A stretch of 64,000 nucleotides of DNA from Cyanobium sp. Aljojuca 7A6 (GCF_024346455.1 NZ_JAGQCY010000015.1:1-64000), one strand, 5' to 3'; shown: positions 1 through 9,478, counted from the stretch's first letter. A program made the numbers and translations. Notes: a model not told the origin generated them from the letters alone.

Positions 1-1816
1 AGATCACGGTGCGGGGGGCCAGGCCATCGGCGAGGCCGTTCTTGATGCGCAGGTACTGGGCGATCACCTGCAGGGCATTGAGGTGCTGGCGCTTGTACTC
101 GTGGATGCGCTTCACCTGCACGTCGAAGAGGCTTTCGGGGTCGACGCTGAGCGCGAGGTGGCGGTGGATGTAGCCGGCCAGGCGTTGCTTGGCGATCCGC
201 TTGCAGGCCCCCCAGCGCTCCAGGAACGCCCCGTCATGCTGGAAGTCTTCGAGGCGCCGCAGGGCCTGGGGCCGGGCTGGCCAGTCGGGGCCGAGGCTGT
301 CGCAGAGCAAGGCATGCAGCGCTGGATTGGCCAGAGCCAGCCAGCGCCTTGGTGTCACGCCATTGGTGACGTTGGTGAACTTCCCGGGCCAGAGGGCGGC
401 GAAGTCGGGGAACAGATCCTGCTTGACCAGGGCGCTGTGCAGGGCGGCGACGCCATTGACGTGGTGGGAGGCGACGGTGGCGAGGTGGGCCATGCGCACG
501 GCCTTGTCGCCGCCTTCATCGATGATCGAGAGGCGCCGCAGCACGGCGTCATTGCCGGGGTACTTGAGGCGCACCTGCTGGAGGAAGCGGTGGTTGATCT
601 CGAAGATCAGCTCCAGGTGGCGAGGCAGCAGCGACCCGAAGAGATCGAGGCCCCACTTTTCGAGGGCCTCGGGCAGCAGGGTGTGGTTGGTGTAGGAGAG
701 GCAGGCGGTGGTGATGGCCCAGGCGGCGTCCCACCCGAGGTGCTTGTCGTCGAGCAGCAGCCGCATCAGCTCGGCGACGGCGATCGAGGGGTGGGTGTCG
801 TTGAGCTGGATGGCCCAGTGGGCCGGGAAGTCCTCAATGGCAAGGCCGCGGGCCTCGAGGCTGCGGATCATGTCCTGCAGCGAGCAGCTGACGAAGAAGT
901 GCTGCTGCATCAGGCGCAGGCGCCGTCCTGCGTCGGTGCCGTCGTTGGGATACAGCACTTTGGAGAGCGTTTCAGAGCCCACCTTCCTTTCCACGGCGCC
1001 GTAGAAATCGCCGCTGTTGAAGGTCTGGAAGTCGAAGGATTCGCAGGCCTCCGCTCGCCAGAGGCGCAGCCGGTCGCAGGTGTTCACCCGATAGCCCAGC
1101 ACCGGCACGTCGTGGGGAATGCCGATGGCGTGCTCGCCGGGGATCCAGCGCACCCGGAACGTGCCGTGGTCGTCACGGAAGCTTTCGGTGTGGCCGCCGA
1201 AGCCCACGTAGCAGGCCTTCTCCGGTTGAACAATTTCCCAGGGCCAGCCGCCCTTGAGCCACTTGTCGGTGATCTCCACCTGCCAGCCGTCGCGGATGAG
1301 CTGGTCGAAGATGCCGAACTCGTAGCGGATGCCATAGCCGGTGGCGGGGATCTCGAGGGAGGCGAGGGATTCGAGGAAGCAGGCGGCGAGGCGCCCCAGG
1401 CCGCCATTCCCCAGACCCGGCTCCTCTTCCACGTCGAGGATCTCCTCGATGTCGTTGATGCCGAACGGCTTGAGGGCCTCGGCGGCCTCCTTCTGGATGC
1501 CGAGCATCAGCAGGTTGTTGCCGAGCTGGGGGCCGATCAGGAATTCGGCCGACAGGTAGGCCACCACCCGGGACGGGCTCGCGTGGATGGCATCGAGGCC
1601 CGCCAGGTAGCGGGTCATCAGCCGGTCGCGCACGGCGTAGCTGAGCGCCATGTAGAGGTCGTGGTGGTCGGCTTCCTGGACACGCCGGCCCAGGGAATAG
1701 AAGAGGTGCTCGATCAGGCCATCGAGAAGATCCTTCGCCGCCAGGCCGTTGCGCTGGGGGTCGGCGTAGGAGCCAGGCTCGGGCAGACCCATCACAGGGG
1801 CAAGGGTGCTGGTCAT
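1..1816 (-). CDS. glgP: Glycogen phosphorylase (5' part, runs off the window)
   Basis: Alpha-glucan phosphorylase, which releases glucose-1-phosphate from glycogen in the cytosol with a PLP cofactor. The minus-strand frame from an ATG at 1816 is open to the window edge, giving about 605 residues of the N-terminal two thirds. Recognisable family segments are the N-terminal VAYLSAEFLIG and EEPGLGNGGLGRLAACFLES (glucan phosphorylase signature) followed by GYGIRYEFGIFDQ and NTCDRLRLWRA. The C-terminal part with the PLP lysine lies outside. The start is divergent from the channel gene on the other strand, so 1817-1949 must hold both promoters. Identification is secure; only completeness is unknown. 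Confidence 0.95.
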   Translation of the reverse strand, partial: MTSTLAPVMGLPEPGSYADPQRNGLAAKDLLDGLIEHLFYSLGRRVQEADHHDLYMALSYAVRDRLMTRYLAGLDAIHASPSRVVAYLSAEFLIGPQLGNNLLMLGIQKEAAEALKPFGINDIEEILDVEEEPGLGNGGLGRLAACFLESLASLEIPATGYGIRYEFGIFDQLIRDGWQVEITDKWLKGGWPWEIVQPEKACYVGFGGHTESFRDDHGTFRVRWIPGEHAIGIPHDVPVLGYRVNTCDRLRLWRAEACESFDFQTFNSGDFYGAVERKVGSETLSKVLYPNDGTDAGRRLRLMQQHFFVSCSLQDMIRSLEARGLAIEDFPAHWAIQLNDTHPSIAVAELMRLLLDDKHLGWDAAWAITTACLSYTNHTLLPEALEKWGLDLFGSLLPRHLELIFEINHRFLQQVRLKYPGNDAVLRRLSIIDEGGDKAVRMAHLATVASHHVNGVAALHSALVKQDLFPDFAALWPGKFTNVTNGVTPRRWLALANPALHALLCDSLGPDWPARPQALRRLEDFQHDGAFLERWGACKRIAKQRLAGYIHRHLALSVDPESLFDVQVKRIHEYKRQHLNALQVIAQYLRIKNGLADGLAPRTVI

Positions 1817-1949
1817 GGCGGCAAGGCGATGGGCACCCCTCAACCCTCACCAGGAATGGTTAAGACCCGGGGCAGCCGCTTCCCCGTCGCCTTGGGAAGA
1901 TGGAAGGGACTGCCAGCGTTCCATTCCCGATCCCGCAGCCCTCGCCGGG

Positions 1950-3878
1950 GTGGCCAGTGGCACCCCGTTCTCCGCACCCGGGGCGTCCAGCCCGCGGGAG
2001 GGATCGGTGCTGATCTGCGGCCTCGGATCCCTCGGCCAGGCCTGCCTGCTGCGGCTGCTTCCCTTTGACGTGCCACTGCGCTGCCTGGATCGTCAGCGAC
2101 CGGACTGGCGCGATCCCCGCCTGGAGGAGCGTTTCGGCTCCAGCGTGGTGCTGGGGGACATGCGCCTGCCCCATGTCCTCTCCCAGGCCGGGGTGGAGAC
2201 GGCCCGCGCCGTGTTGTTGCTGAGCACCGAGAGCACGGTGAACGTGGAGGCGGCCCTGCAGGTGAGGTTGCTCAATCCATCGGCGGATGTGGTGGTGCGC
2301 TCCTCCGGCCAGCTGGCCAGCCTCGGAGCCCTGCTCGAGGAGCGCCTGAGCGGGGTGGCCGTTGTGGATCCCCTGCTGCTCACGGCCGGTGCCATCACCG
2401 AGGCCGTTCGGCCTGGCGAGCAGGAAGCCAGTTTCCGTGTCGATGGTCAGTCCTATCTGGTGGTGGAGGGAAGCGGCCAGGATCGACGCCAGCAGCGTTG
2501 CCTGCGTCAGGCCGGCGCCGACCCGACCCGGCCCCTGCAGGTGATTCCGATGGGGACGCACCATCACCGCGCTGCGGATGCCGTTCCTGCCACAACGGTT
2601 CCGGGCCGGTTGTTGGCCCTGCGCCGCGGCCTGGGGGCACCGCTGCGGCTGTGGCGGCAACGCAGCCGGCTCCAGCAGGCCGTGTTGCTGGGGTTCGGGG
2701 GGCTGATGGGCCTCGGCATGGCCCTGTTCTCCACCGGCGGCGGCTGGCGCCAGGGGATGTTCGTCACCCTGTCCCTGCTCAAGGGGGAATACGTCGATCC
2801 GGTGAACGTGATGCTGCCCCCGGATGACGGCATCGCCGCGGCGGCCCCCTGGATGATCGGCCTCACGCTGGTGTACTCCCTGGTGGGCACGCTGCTCACC
2901 TCCGCCCTGGTGGCGGTGATCCTGGAGAGGCTGCTGCGGGAGCGTTTCGGACTGGGCCATCCCGGCCGCTTCCGGCGTGGCAGCCGCTGGATCCTGTTGG
3001 CCGAGGGGGAGGAACTCGCCGGGCGGGTCGCCGACAACCTGGTCAGGGATGGGCTGCAGGTGCTGCGGATCGATACACGGCCCGTGCAGCCATTGCAACG
3101 GCCGGGGATGGTGGTGTTCCACCGCTGGGAGACCGCCCTCGCCGCGCTGCAGCACTGCCGACTGGAGGGGATCGGTCTGCTGTCTGTGGATCTGCTCGCC
3201 AACCTGCAGGAGACCTTCCAGCTGCAGAAGTCCTGGCCGGAGGCCCGCTACGCGATCCTCTCCCATGCGGTCGAGGCGGCCGAACAACTCGGAGACCTGC
3301 TCGGCGGTGTGGCGGTGATCTCCAGCATGGACCTGGTGGCCGATGCGGTCGTGGCCACGGCGTTCGGCGAACGGGTGGAGGAGATCTGCCGGATCGATGG
3401 GGCCAACCATCTGCTGGTGCGCTACCGCATTCAGCAGGGCGATGGCCTGGCGGGGCTGAACCTCTCCAGGGTCGAGCAGGGCTACGGGGTCACCACCATC
3501 CATCTGCTGCGCCCCGGGCGCCGTTCTCCCCTGGTGCTGCCCTCCCTCGATCTGGTGCTGGCAGCGGGGGATCAGCTGGTGGTGCTGGCCACCCTGCGCC
3601 AGCTGCGGCGGATCGAGCTGGGCTGCCCCGATCCGCCTGGATGGCGCCTGCGCCTGCAGGGCTCCCCCAGGGAGGAAGGTCGCTTCGAGGCGCTCCAGTC
3701 CCTGGCCCGGCATCTGGGGGGAGCCCCAGGGGCGATGGCCCACCTGCTCGATGGGGCGGAGCCTTTCACCCCCGCCCTCGACCGCGACCTTGCCGAACAG
3801 CTGGCGGAGGAGTTGCGCCGCCAGGGTCTCCACTGTGAGGTGGAAGCCGTTGCGACCACCGAGGGCCCCAGGACATGA
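1950..3878 (+). CDS. Atypical K+ channel-like protein with RCK (TrkA-N) domains on both sides of the membrane segments
   Basis: From the chosen GTG at 1950 the protein has about 642 residues. It begins with a Rossmann NAD-binding segment (VLICGLGSLGQ, then D at the end of the second strand: RCLDRQ), typical of RCK/TrkA-N domains. Two hydrophobic segments follow (coding about 2674-2735 and 2846-2935), then a second Rossmann-like segment (WILLAEGEELAGRVADNL) and a TrkA-C-like tail. The stretch between the membrane helices (TLSLLKGEY) lacks the TVGYG selectivity filter, as in CASTOR/POLLUX-type ion channels. The stop overlaps the next gene's ATG by four bases. The start is uncertain: the frame is open upstream to an ATG at 1806, but that would overlap the divergent glgP start. 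Confidence 0.75.
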   Translation: MASGTPFSAPGASSPREGSVLICGLGSLGQACLLRLLPFDVPLRCLDRQRPDWRDPRLEERFGSSVVLGDMRLPHVLSQAGVETARAVLLLSTESTVNVEAALQVRLLNPSADVVVRSSGQLASLGALLEERLSGVAVVDPLLLTAGAITEAVRPGEQEASFRVDGQSYLVVEGSGQDRRQQRCLRQAGADPTRPLQVIPMGTHHHRAADAVPATTVPGRLLALRRGLGAPLRLWRQRSRLQQAVLLGFGGLMGLGMALFSTGGGWRQGMFVTLSLLKGEYVDPVNVMLPPDDGIAAAAPWMIGLTLVYSLVGTLLTSALVAVILERLLRERFGLGHPGRFRRGSRWILLAEGEELAGRVADNLVRDGLQVLRIDTRPVQPLQRPGMVVFHRWETALAALQHCRLEGIGLLSVDLLANLQETFQLQKSWPEARYAILSHAVEAAEQLGDLLGGVAVISSMDLVADAVVATAFGERVEEICRIDGANHLLVRYRIQQGDGLAGLNLSRVEQGYGVTTIHLLRPGRRSPLVLPSLDLVLAAGDQLVVLATLRQLRRIELGCPDPPGWRLRLQGSPREEGRFEALQSLARHLGGAPGAMAHLLDGAEPFTPALDRDLAEQLAEELRRQGLHCEVEAVATTEGPRT

Positions 3879-5677
3879 AGGACCCCACGCCTGCAACGGC
3901 CCGCTGGCTGCTCGACACGTTGCGAACCCTGCGAACCAACCTGGAGCGCATCGAGCTGGAGGAGGCCGACTGCCTGGAGGCCATTCACCCCGACTACCGG
4001 GCCAGTGCCCGCAACTTGCTGCATTTCATCGCCTTCCATCGCCATGCCCATCCCGGCCTGCCGAAGGCGCTGCGGCAACGGGGACTGTGTCCCCTCACCG
4101 ATTGCGATGCCCACCTGCTGTCCAGCCTTGAGGCGGTGATCACCGCCCTCGAAGCGCTTGAGGGACTGGGGTCCGAGCTGGGCGCCTCCCCTGGCCTGGT
4201 CGGTCCCGACGTCCTGGAGCGGCATTGCGACCGATTGTTCGGAGCCCTGGCCGCCGCTGGGGTCACAGGAATCATGGTCACCCTGCCGGCGGAGGCGGCC
4301 GAGCAGCCCGCCCTGATCGCCGATCTGCTGCAGGCGGGGATGACCATCGCCCGCATCAATTGCGCCCATGACGACCCCGTGGTCTGGGGCCGGATGGTGG
4401 ACGTCCTCACCCAGGCCCGGGTGGCCACCGGCCGCCCCTGTGCGATCGCCATGGACCTGGCGGGCCCGAAGCTGCGCACCGGTCAGCTGGCCCCCCAGCC
4501 CGCGGTGATCCGTGCGCGCCCCCCCCGCGACCGACTGGGACGTCCCACCCAGCCTGTGCGGATCCTGGCGGTGCCGTCGGGAGCCAGGCCCATGCTGCAG
4601 GATGCCGAGGTGGTGCTGCTGCCGGCGCGGCTGTCGCGGGCGAAGCGGTTGAAGGCAGGCCATCGGCTGCGGGGGCAGGATGCCTCCGGCCGCCGGCGCA
4701 CCCTCACCGTGGTTCGGCGTGTCCCCGATGGGGTGGTGCTGCAGGCCGAAAAGTCCTGCCACTTCGTGACCGGCCTGATGTTCCGCCAGCGGCACGGCAA
4801 AGCCCGGCTGGTCGTCGGTCCGCTGGCCCCGGTCAGCGGCGAACGGCTGTTGCGCCCGGGCGAGGCCATTCGTCTGACGCCGGAGCCGGACCGGGGCCCA
4901 GGCACGCTTCCCTGCACCCTGCCGGAGGTGTTCGGCGATCTGCGCCTTGGTGAACGGGTGCTCTTCGACGATGGCCGCATCGCTGCGGTGATCCGCGGGG
5001 TGTCGGCCCAGGAGGTGCGGCTCGTGATCACGGCCGCCCAGGCCAGGGGCAGCCGGCTCCGCTCCGACAAGGGGATCAATTTCCCCGACAGCGACCTGCG
5101 CACACCGGCCCTCACCGCCAAGGACATCGAAGACCTGGCCTTCGTGACGCGGCACGCCGACATGATCAGCTACTCCTTCGTGCACAGGGATTCCGACATC
5201 CAGACCCTGCGCCAGTGCCTGGAGGACCGGGGCCGGGGGGACCTGGCGGTGGTGCTCAAGATCGAAACCCGCCAGGCCTTTCTCAACCTGCCCCGGCTGC
5301 TGCTCGCGGCCATGGGCCACGGGGCGCCGGTGGGGGTGATGATCGCCCGGGGCGATCTGGCGATCGAGTGCGGCTGGGAGGCCCTGGCTCCGATTCAGGA
5401 GGAGATCCTGCGGATCTGCGCCGCGGCGCACGTGCCCTGCATCTGGGCCACCGAGGTGCTCGACACGCTGGCCCAGCACGGCCATCCCACCCGCGCCGAG
5501 ATCACCGATGCGTCCATGGGGGCCCGGGCCGATGCGGTGATGCTCAACAAGGGACCCAACATCACGGCCACCGTGAAGGTGCTGGAGGCGATCGTGGCCA
5601 GTAGCGCCAGCAGCGAGCCGATGCTCACCTGCCTGGCGTTTCAGAGCAACTGTGAACCAGAAGACCAACTGCCGTGA
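3875..5677 (+). CDS. Pyruvate-kinase-like protein with N-terminal extension
   Basis: A 600-residue protein whose residues about 125-590 resemble the pyruvate kinase barrel: ARINCAHDD (for RLNFSHG), AMDLAGPKLRTG (for LDTKGPEIRTG), KGINFPD, LKIET, MIARGDLAIECG and IWATEVL followed by PTRAEITDASMGARADAVML. The catalytic Lys, Glu, Asp and Thr equivalents are present. Differences are an about 120-residue helical N-terminal extension, an enlarged B domain, MLNKGP instead of MLSGET, and almost no C-terminal regulatory domain. Lys replaces the Glu that marks K+-dependent enzymes. Translation is probably coupled to the upstream channel gene (ATGA overlap). It may be a working K+-independent isozyme or a divergent relative with another substrate. 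Confidence 0.75.
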   Translation: MKDPTPATARWLLDTLRTLRTNLERIELEEADCLEAIHPDYRASARNLLHFIAFHRHAHPGLPKALRQRGLCPLTDCDAHLLSSLEAVITALEALEGLGSELGASPGLVGPDVLERHCDRLFGALAAAGVTGIMVTLPAEAAEQPALIADLLQAGMTIARINCAHDDPVVWGRMVDVLTQARVATGRPCAIAMDLAGPKLRTGQLAPQPAVIRARPPRDRLGRPTQPVRILAVPSGARPMLQDAEVVLLPARLSRAKRLKAGHRLRGQDASGRRRTLTVVRRVPDGVVLQAEKSCHFVTGLMFRQRHGKARLVVGPLAPVSGERLLRPGEAIRLTPEPDRGPGTLPCTLPEVFGDLRLGERVLFDDGRIAAVIRGVSAQEVRLVITAAQARGSRLRSDKGINFPDSDLRTPALTAKDIEDLAFVTRHADMISYSFVHRDSDIQTLRQCLEDRGRGDLAVVLKIETRQAFLNLPRLLLAAMGHGAPVGVMIARGDLAIECGWEALAPIQEEILRICAAAHVPCIWATEVLDTLAQHGHPTRAEITDASMGARADAVMLNKGPNITATVKVLEAIVASSASSEPMLTCLAFQSNCEPEDQLP

Positions 5678-5707
5678 TCTCCGCCACAGGCTGACCGGCC
5701 TGATGGA

Positions 5708-6007
5708 TCAGTCCCTTGATTCGTCGAAGAGGGAATCGCGGGTGAATTTCAGACCTTTCCAGATCTTCTTGATTTTGGCGTAGGCCTCGTCCTGGCTCAT
5801 CTTGCCGTTGGCCTGAAGCCCAACGATCAGGCCCACCTGGTCGGCGAAGGACTCCAGATTCTGATGAAACATCAGCCGCTCCGGGCTCCAGTCGCTGCCG
5901 CGATAGCTGCTGTGGGCCTCCATCGGGGATTTGACATCCCTTTCCTGCTGGCCGACGTCGGGGTTGAACGCTCCCGGGGAGGGGGGGTTGGTCAACGGCT
6001 GCGGCAC
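5708..6007 (-). CDS. Small conserved cyanobacterial protein (DUF7219-like)
   Basis: A 99-residue soluble protein with no signal or membrane segment. The C-terminal half (YRGSDWSPERLMFHQNLESF, then GLIVGLQANGKMSQDEAYAKI and KIWKGLK) resembles a small cyanobacterial family that I recall as DUF7219; the assignment is from memory and the function is unknown. It is convergent with the pyruvate-kinase-like gene and divergent from corA. The intergenic stretch 6008-6139 must hold the promoters of both this gene and corA. Confidence 0.7.
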   Translation of the reverse strand: MPQPLTNPPSPGAFNPDVGQQERDVKSPMEAHSSYRGSDWSPERLMFHQNLESFADQVGLIVGLQANGKMSQDEAYAKIKKIWKGLKFTRDSLFDESRD

Positions 6008-6139
6008 ATCAGCCTATTAGTCTAGGCAGCCTGCCTTAAGACGCCGTAAAGACCTGGGATGACGGCTGCGGGCTCCCGGCGGACGCCATACCCACCGCTT
6101 CGAAGCTGCGTTTGAATCCTGGCAACAACCGGGACTCCC

Positions 6140-7240
6140 GTGGTGCGACTCACCCCAGGGGCGCTGAACTCCCAGCGCCTGGAGCAGCGTCCGGCGGGCC
6201 TCCCCACCCATCTCTACGTCCATGGCGGACTCGGGCCCACCCGGGCCGATGCGGTGCTGTTCCTGGATACCGGACCGGTGCGGACCACCGCCCCTGCCAT
6301 CGAGCAGCTGGCCAGCCTGCGCAGAGCGGGCACCCCCCTGTGGCTGCGTCTGCAGGGGCTGGGCGATCGCCGCTACATCCAGCAGCTCCTGGAGCACCTG
6401 GAGGTGCCGGCGGTGCTGCTGCCCCCCCTGCTCGAGGTGCCCCAGCGGCCCCAGGTGAACGGCCTGGAGGATGTGCTGCTGGTGGTGCTGCACCGGCTCA
6501 GCTTCGCCAAGGACCCGGCCCATCTGGTCAGCGAACAGGTGGGCCTGGTGCTGCTGCCCGGATTGCTGATCACCATGGAGGAAGGCTGTGGTGGCGATCC
6601 CTTCCCGGATCTCACCGACTGGCTGTTGTCGAAGTCGGGGTCCCTGGCCGACAGGGATCTGGACGACATCCTGCATTTCGTCATCGATGACCTGCTCGAT
6701 GACCTGTTTCCGATGCTGGAGGCGATGTCCCAGAGGCTTGATGCGCTGGAGGAATCCTCCCTGCGCAATCCCCGCCCCCTGATCCTGCGCCGTTCCTACG
6801 AATTCAGAAGCAACCTGCGGATCATTCGCACCTTGATCTGGCCCCTTCGCCACCAGATCGGCCTGCTGCTCCGGCAACGGCAACGCCTGCTGGGCACCGA
6901 GGCCCTGGAAGGCTTCAGGGACATGGCCGAGCTCGTCGACCAATTGTTTGAGGCCTGCGGGTCGCTGCGCAACCAATGCGATGCCATCACCCAGTCCTAT
7001 GCCGCCAGCGTGGGCAACAGGATGAACCAGGTGATGAAGACCCTGACCATCCTCACCAGCATCTTCGCGCCGCTCACGTTCATCGTTGGCGTTTACGGCA
7101 TGAACTTCGAGTACATGCCCGAGCTTAAGTGGCATTACGGTTACGCTCTTGTAATGGTTCTTATGCTCTTTGTGGCCTTGCTGCAGGCCTGGTGGCTGTG
7201 GCGGCGGGGCTGGTTCCAGGACTGGACCGGGCAGGGCTGA
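6140..7240 (+). CDS. corA: CorA-type magnesium/divalent cation transporter
   Basis: A 366-residue inner-membrane protein of the CorA family, moving Mg2+ (or Co2+/Ni2+) as a pentamer. It has a large cytosolic N-terminal domain, a long helix (SYAASVGNRMNQVMKTLTILTSIF), and the two C-terminal membrane helices with the diagnostic YGMNF motif between them, followed by a short acidic loop (EYMPEL). The start is a GTG at 6140. The gene stands alone. Ni2+ transport would be relevant for the nickel-dependent guanidine hydrolase in this window, but nothing in the sequence shows ion preference. Confidence 0.9.
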   Translation: MVRLTPGALNSQRLEQRPAGLPTHLYVHGGLGPTRADAVLFLDTGPVRTTAPAIEQLASLRRAGTPLWLRLQGLGDRRYIQQLLEHLEVPAVLLPPLLEVPQRPQVNGLEDVLLVVLHRLSFAKDPAHLVSEQVGLVLLPGLLITMEEGCGGDPFPDLTDWLLSKSGSLADRDLDDILHFVIDDLLDDLFPMLEAMSQRLDALEESSLRNPRPLILRRSYEFRSNLRIIRTLIWPLRHQIGLLLRQRQRLLGTEALEGFRDMAELVDQLFEACGSLRNQCDAITQSYAASVGNRMNQVMKTLTILTSIFAPLTFIVGVYGMNFEYMPELKWHYGYALVMVLMLFVALLQAWWLWRRGWFQDWTGQG

Positions 7241-7346
7241 GGGTTCGCCACCACAACGGCTTGCAGCCACAATCTGTCCTTAACCCAACACCTCGGCTTG
7301 GTGGTGCAGGATCGGCGCAGCGCCCTTCCTTCGCTGGTCCCGAACC

Positions 7347-8423
7347 ATGGTCCTGAAGCTGCCTGCGACAGTCCGGTCGAGGTGCGTGGTGGCCTGCAGC
7401 GGTCTTGGTGTTCTTCTCGGTGCCTGGCTGGCGCCGTCCCTGGCTCCGGTGCCGGTCCAGGCCCAGACGAAGGCCGCTCCTGTGGTGCGGGTCGAGGGCT
7501 CGAGCACGGTGTTCCCGATCATGGAAGAGGCCGCCAAGGCCTTCATGAAGCGCCAGGGTGATCGGCCGGCCTCCATCGCCCTGAAGGAAACCGGCAGCTC
7601 GGCGGGGATGCGCAGGTTCTGCCGCGGCGAGATTCCGATCAGTAACTCCTCCCGGCCGATCAGCTCCAAGGAACTCAAGGCCTGCGCCGCCAAGGGGGTC
7701 ACGTTCATCGAACTGCCGATGGCCTTCGATGCCATTTCGGTGGTGGTCCATCCCAGCAACACCTGGGCCAGCCGCATCACCACGGCCGAGCTGTCCACCC
7801 TGTGGAACCGCAAGGCGCAAGGGCGCATCAAGCGATGGAAGCAGGTCAATGCCGCCTGGCCGGATCGGCCGATCAATCTCTGCGGGCCCGGTTCCGACTC
7901 AGGCACCTTCGATTATTTCAACCAGGCCATCAACGGGGATTCGGCGAATTCGCGCACCGATTACACAGCCAGTGAAGACGACAACGTCCTGGTCCGCTGT
8001 GTCGAGAAGAATCCGTTGGCCCTCGGTTATTTCGGTTTTTCCTACTACCGCGCCGAGGGCAGCAAGCTCAAGGCACTGGCCGTCACAGGACCCAGAGGAA
8101 CCTGGCCTCCGACCATCGACAACGTGCAGCAGGAGCGCTACGTCCCCCTGTCGCGCCCCTTGTTCGTCTACATCAACGACAAGGATCTGAGGGCGCGGCC
8201 CGAGGTGCGTCGTTTCATCACCTTCACCGTCCAGGGGGGGCTGCGATTCAGCGAGAAGGCCGGGGTGATTCCCCTGCCCCCCGACACCTATCGTGTTGTG
8301 GAGTCCAAGCTTTATCGCCATCTGATCGGCACCTCCTTCGGGGGTGACCTGCCCATCGGACTCTCGATCAACGAAGCGATCCGGCGCAGCTTCGAGCAAA
8401 TCCGTTCGAAATCACCTCGCTGA
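7347..8423 (+). CDS. Periplasmic phosphate-binding protein (PstS/SphX family)
   Basis: A 358-residue secreted substrate-binding protein of the PstS superfamily. Residues 1-40 form a signal peptide with a hydrophobic core ending ...PVQAQ. The mature part carries phosphate-binding signatures: VEGSSTVFPIMEEA, LKETGSSAGMRRFCRGEI, SSRPIS and CGPGSDSGTFDYF. No pstC/A/B genes follow, which is more typical of the SphX-type second binding protein of cyanobacteria than of the pst operon. It is followed by a CHAD-domain gene and then by the PhoBR regulators, so phosphate-starvation control is likely. Only one PyTTAAPyPy-type element (CTTAACCC near 7279) is visible upstream, so a full Pho box is not claimed here. 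Confidence 0.9.
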   Translation: MVLKLPATVRSRCVVACSGLGVLLGAWLAPSLAPVPVQAQTKAAPVVRVEGSSTVFPIMEEAAKAFMKRQGDRPASIALKETGSSAGMRRFCRGEIPISNSSRPISSKELKACAAKGVTFIELPMAFDAISVVVHPSNTWASRITTAELSTLWNRKAQGRIKRWKQVNAAWPDRPINLCGPGSDSGTFDYFNQAINGDSANSRTDYTASEDDNVLVRCVEKNPLALGYFGFSYYRAEGSKLKALAVTGPRGTWPPTIDNVQQERYVPLSRPLFVYINDKDLRARPEVRRFITFTVQGGLRFSEKAGVIPLPPDTYRVVESKLYRHLIGTSFGGDLPIGLSINEAIRRSFEQIRSKSPR

Positions 8424-8441
8424 GGCCTCCGGGCCCCTCCC

Positions 8442-9401
8442 ATGGCCAGCCCGCACGATGATCAGGCCTCCAGCAACGGAGCGTTCGCCGTCGGTCTGAT
8501 CGGTCGGTTCACCCACAAGCTGGTGTCCCTCCAGGGCCCCGTGCTGGCCGACAACGACCCCGAGCCCCTGCATCAGATGCGGGTGTCCCTGAGGCGTCTG
8601 CGCACCTGCCTGCACCAGTTCGGCCCGGCGCTGCTGCTACCCAGAGCCGTCGGCGATCCCCGCCTGGCCAAGACGGTGCGGCGGCTCGGCATGGCGAGGG
8701 ACCTGGATGTGCTGCGGGAGCGGCTCGAGCAGGATCTGATGGTGGAGCTGCCCGAGGCGGAGCGAAAGGCGCTCAAGCCGGTGCTGAAACAGTTGCGCCG
8801 CGAGCGTGCCCTGGCCTACGAGCAGGTGGTGTCGACCCTTCAGAGCGGTGGCTATCTGAAGCTGCTCTCCCAGCTGCAGAGCTGGCTGCGCCGTCCCGAT
8901 CTCACGCCCCTGGGGGAGTTGCCGCTGCTGGGGTGGACCCTGGAGTGGCAGGCACCCATGATCGCCGGGCTGTTTCAGCACCCCGGCTGGTTCATCCTCG
9001 AGCAGGAGGCAGAGATGGAACGCGTCCATGACCTGCGCAAGCGACTCAAGACGGCGCGCTACGGACTCGAGAATCTCGCCGCCGTCACCGGCTCACGCTG
9101 CCGGCAGTGGGTGGTCGAACTCAGGGAGCTGCAGGAGCTGCTCGGCGAACTCAACGATCTCCACGTCCTGGAGAAGGCGATCGATGATCAGTTGCCGTCC
9201 GGGTTGGCAAGGAGCCTGCCGGTTCTCGAAGCTCTGCTGCGCCGCAAGGCCCAGGGCTGCTGGGAGCAGTGGCGGCAACGGGCCGATGGGCTCATCCTTC
9301 CCGAGCGGCGCCGCAGCCTGTCGCTGGCCCTCTGGCTCGAACGGCGGCCTGACGCCCCGCCGGAACCGGCCCCGATGGCCCAGGCCTTACCAAGGCCTTA
9401 A
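8442..9401 (+). CDS. CHAD-domain protein (polyphosphate-associated)
   Basis: A 319-residue all-helical protein with the features of the CHAD family (conserved histidine alpha-helical domain), which binds inorganic polyphosphate. Seen in sequence: PLHQMRVSLRRLRTCL near the N-terminus, ARDLDVLRERL, VHDLRKRLKTARYGLENL and ELRELQELLGELNDLHVL, each with the repeated His/Arg/Lys helices of the family. There is no membrane segment. It lies 18 bp after the PstS-like gene, probably in one transcript, and before phoBR, which places it in phosphate storage or handling. The end of the gene overlaps the Pho-box-like repeat of the next gene. Confidence 0.88.
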   Translation: MASPHDDQASSNGAFAVGLIGRFTHKLVSLQGPVLADNDPEPLHQMRVSLRRLRTCLHQFGPALLLPRAVGDPRLAKTVRRLGMARDLDVLRERLEQDLMVELPEAERKALKPVLKQLRRERALAYEQVVSTLQSGGYLKLLSQLQSWLRRPDLTPLGELPLLGWTLEWQAPMIAGLFQHPGWFILEQEAEMERVHDLRKRLKTARYGLENLAAVTGSRCRQWVVELRELQELLGELNDLHVLEKAIDDQLPSGLARSLPVLEALLRRKAQGCWEQWRQRADGLILPERRRSLSLALWLERRPDAPPEPAPMAQALPRP

Positions 9402-9415
9402 CCAAAGCACTACCA
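9386..9415 (+). promoter_or_regulatory. Pho-box-like triple repeat
   Basis: Three 8-bp units with 3-bp spacers, in 11-bp phase: CTTACCAA, CTTAACCA (a perfect PyTTAAPyPyW unit) and CACTACCA. This is the layout of cyanobacterial PhoB (SphR) sites. It overlaps the end of the CHAD gene and lies 64 bp before the CRP-type regulator that precedes phoB and phoR. One unit is exact and two are imperfect, so binding is an inference. Confidence 0.45.
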
Positions 9416-9478
9416 GCCCTTTGCTCGATTCCGGGGTGTTGCTGCATACAGTTTGGTGCATCCAACGCGCTTTTCCCG

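Noticed and set aside
83-2068. Long plus-strand open frame (661 codons) across the start of the window
   Set aside because: It is the shadow of glycogen phosphorylase on the minus strand, whose motifs are unmistakable. GC-rich sequence keeps opposite frames open.
1860-3896. Long minus-strand frame opposite the channel gene
   Set aside because: Gln/His/Gly-rich composition typical of a shadow frame; the plus strand has clear Rossmann and membrane segments.
7241-7346. Pho box upstream of the PstS-like gene
   Set aside because: A single CTTAACCC unit without phased repeats; weaker than the repeat at 9386-9415.
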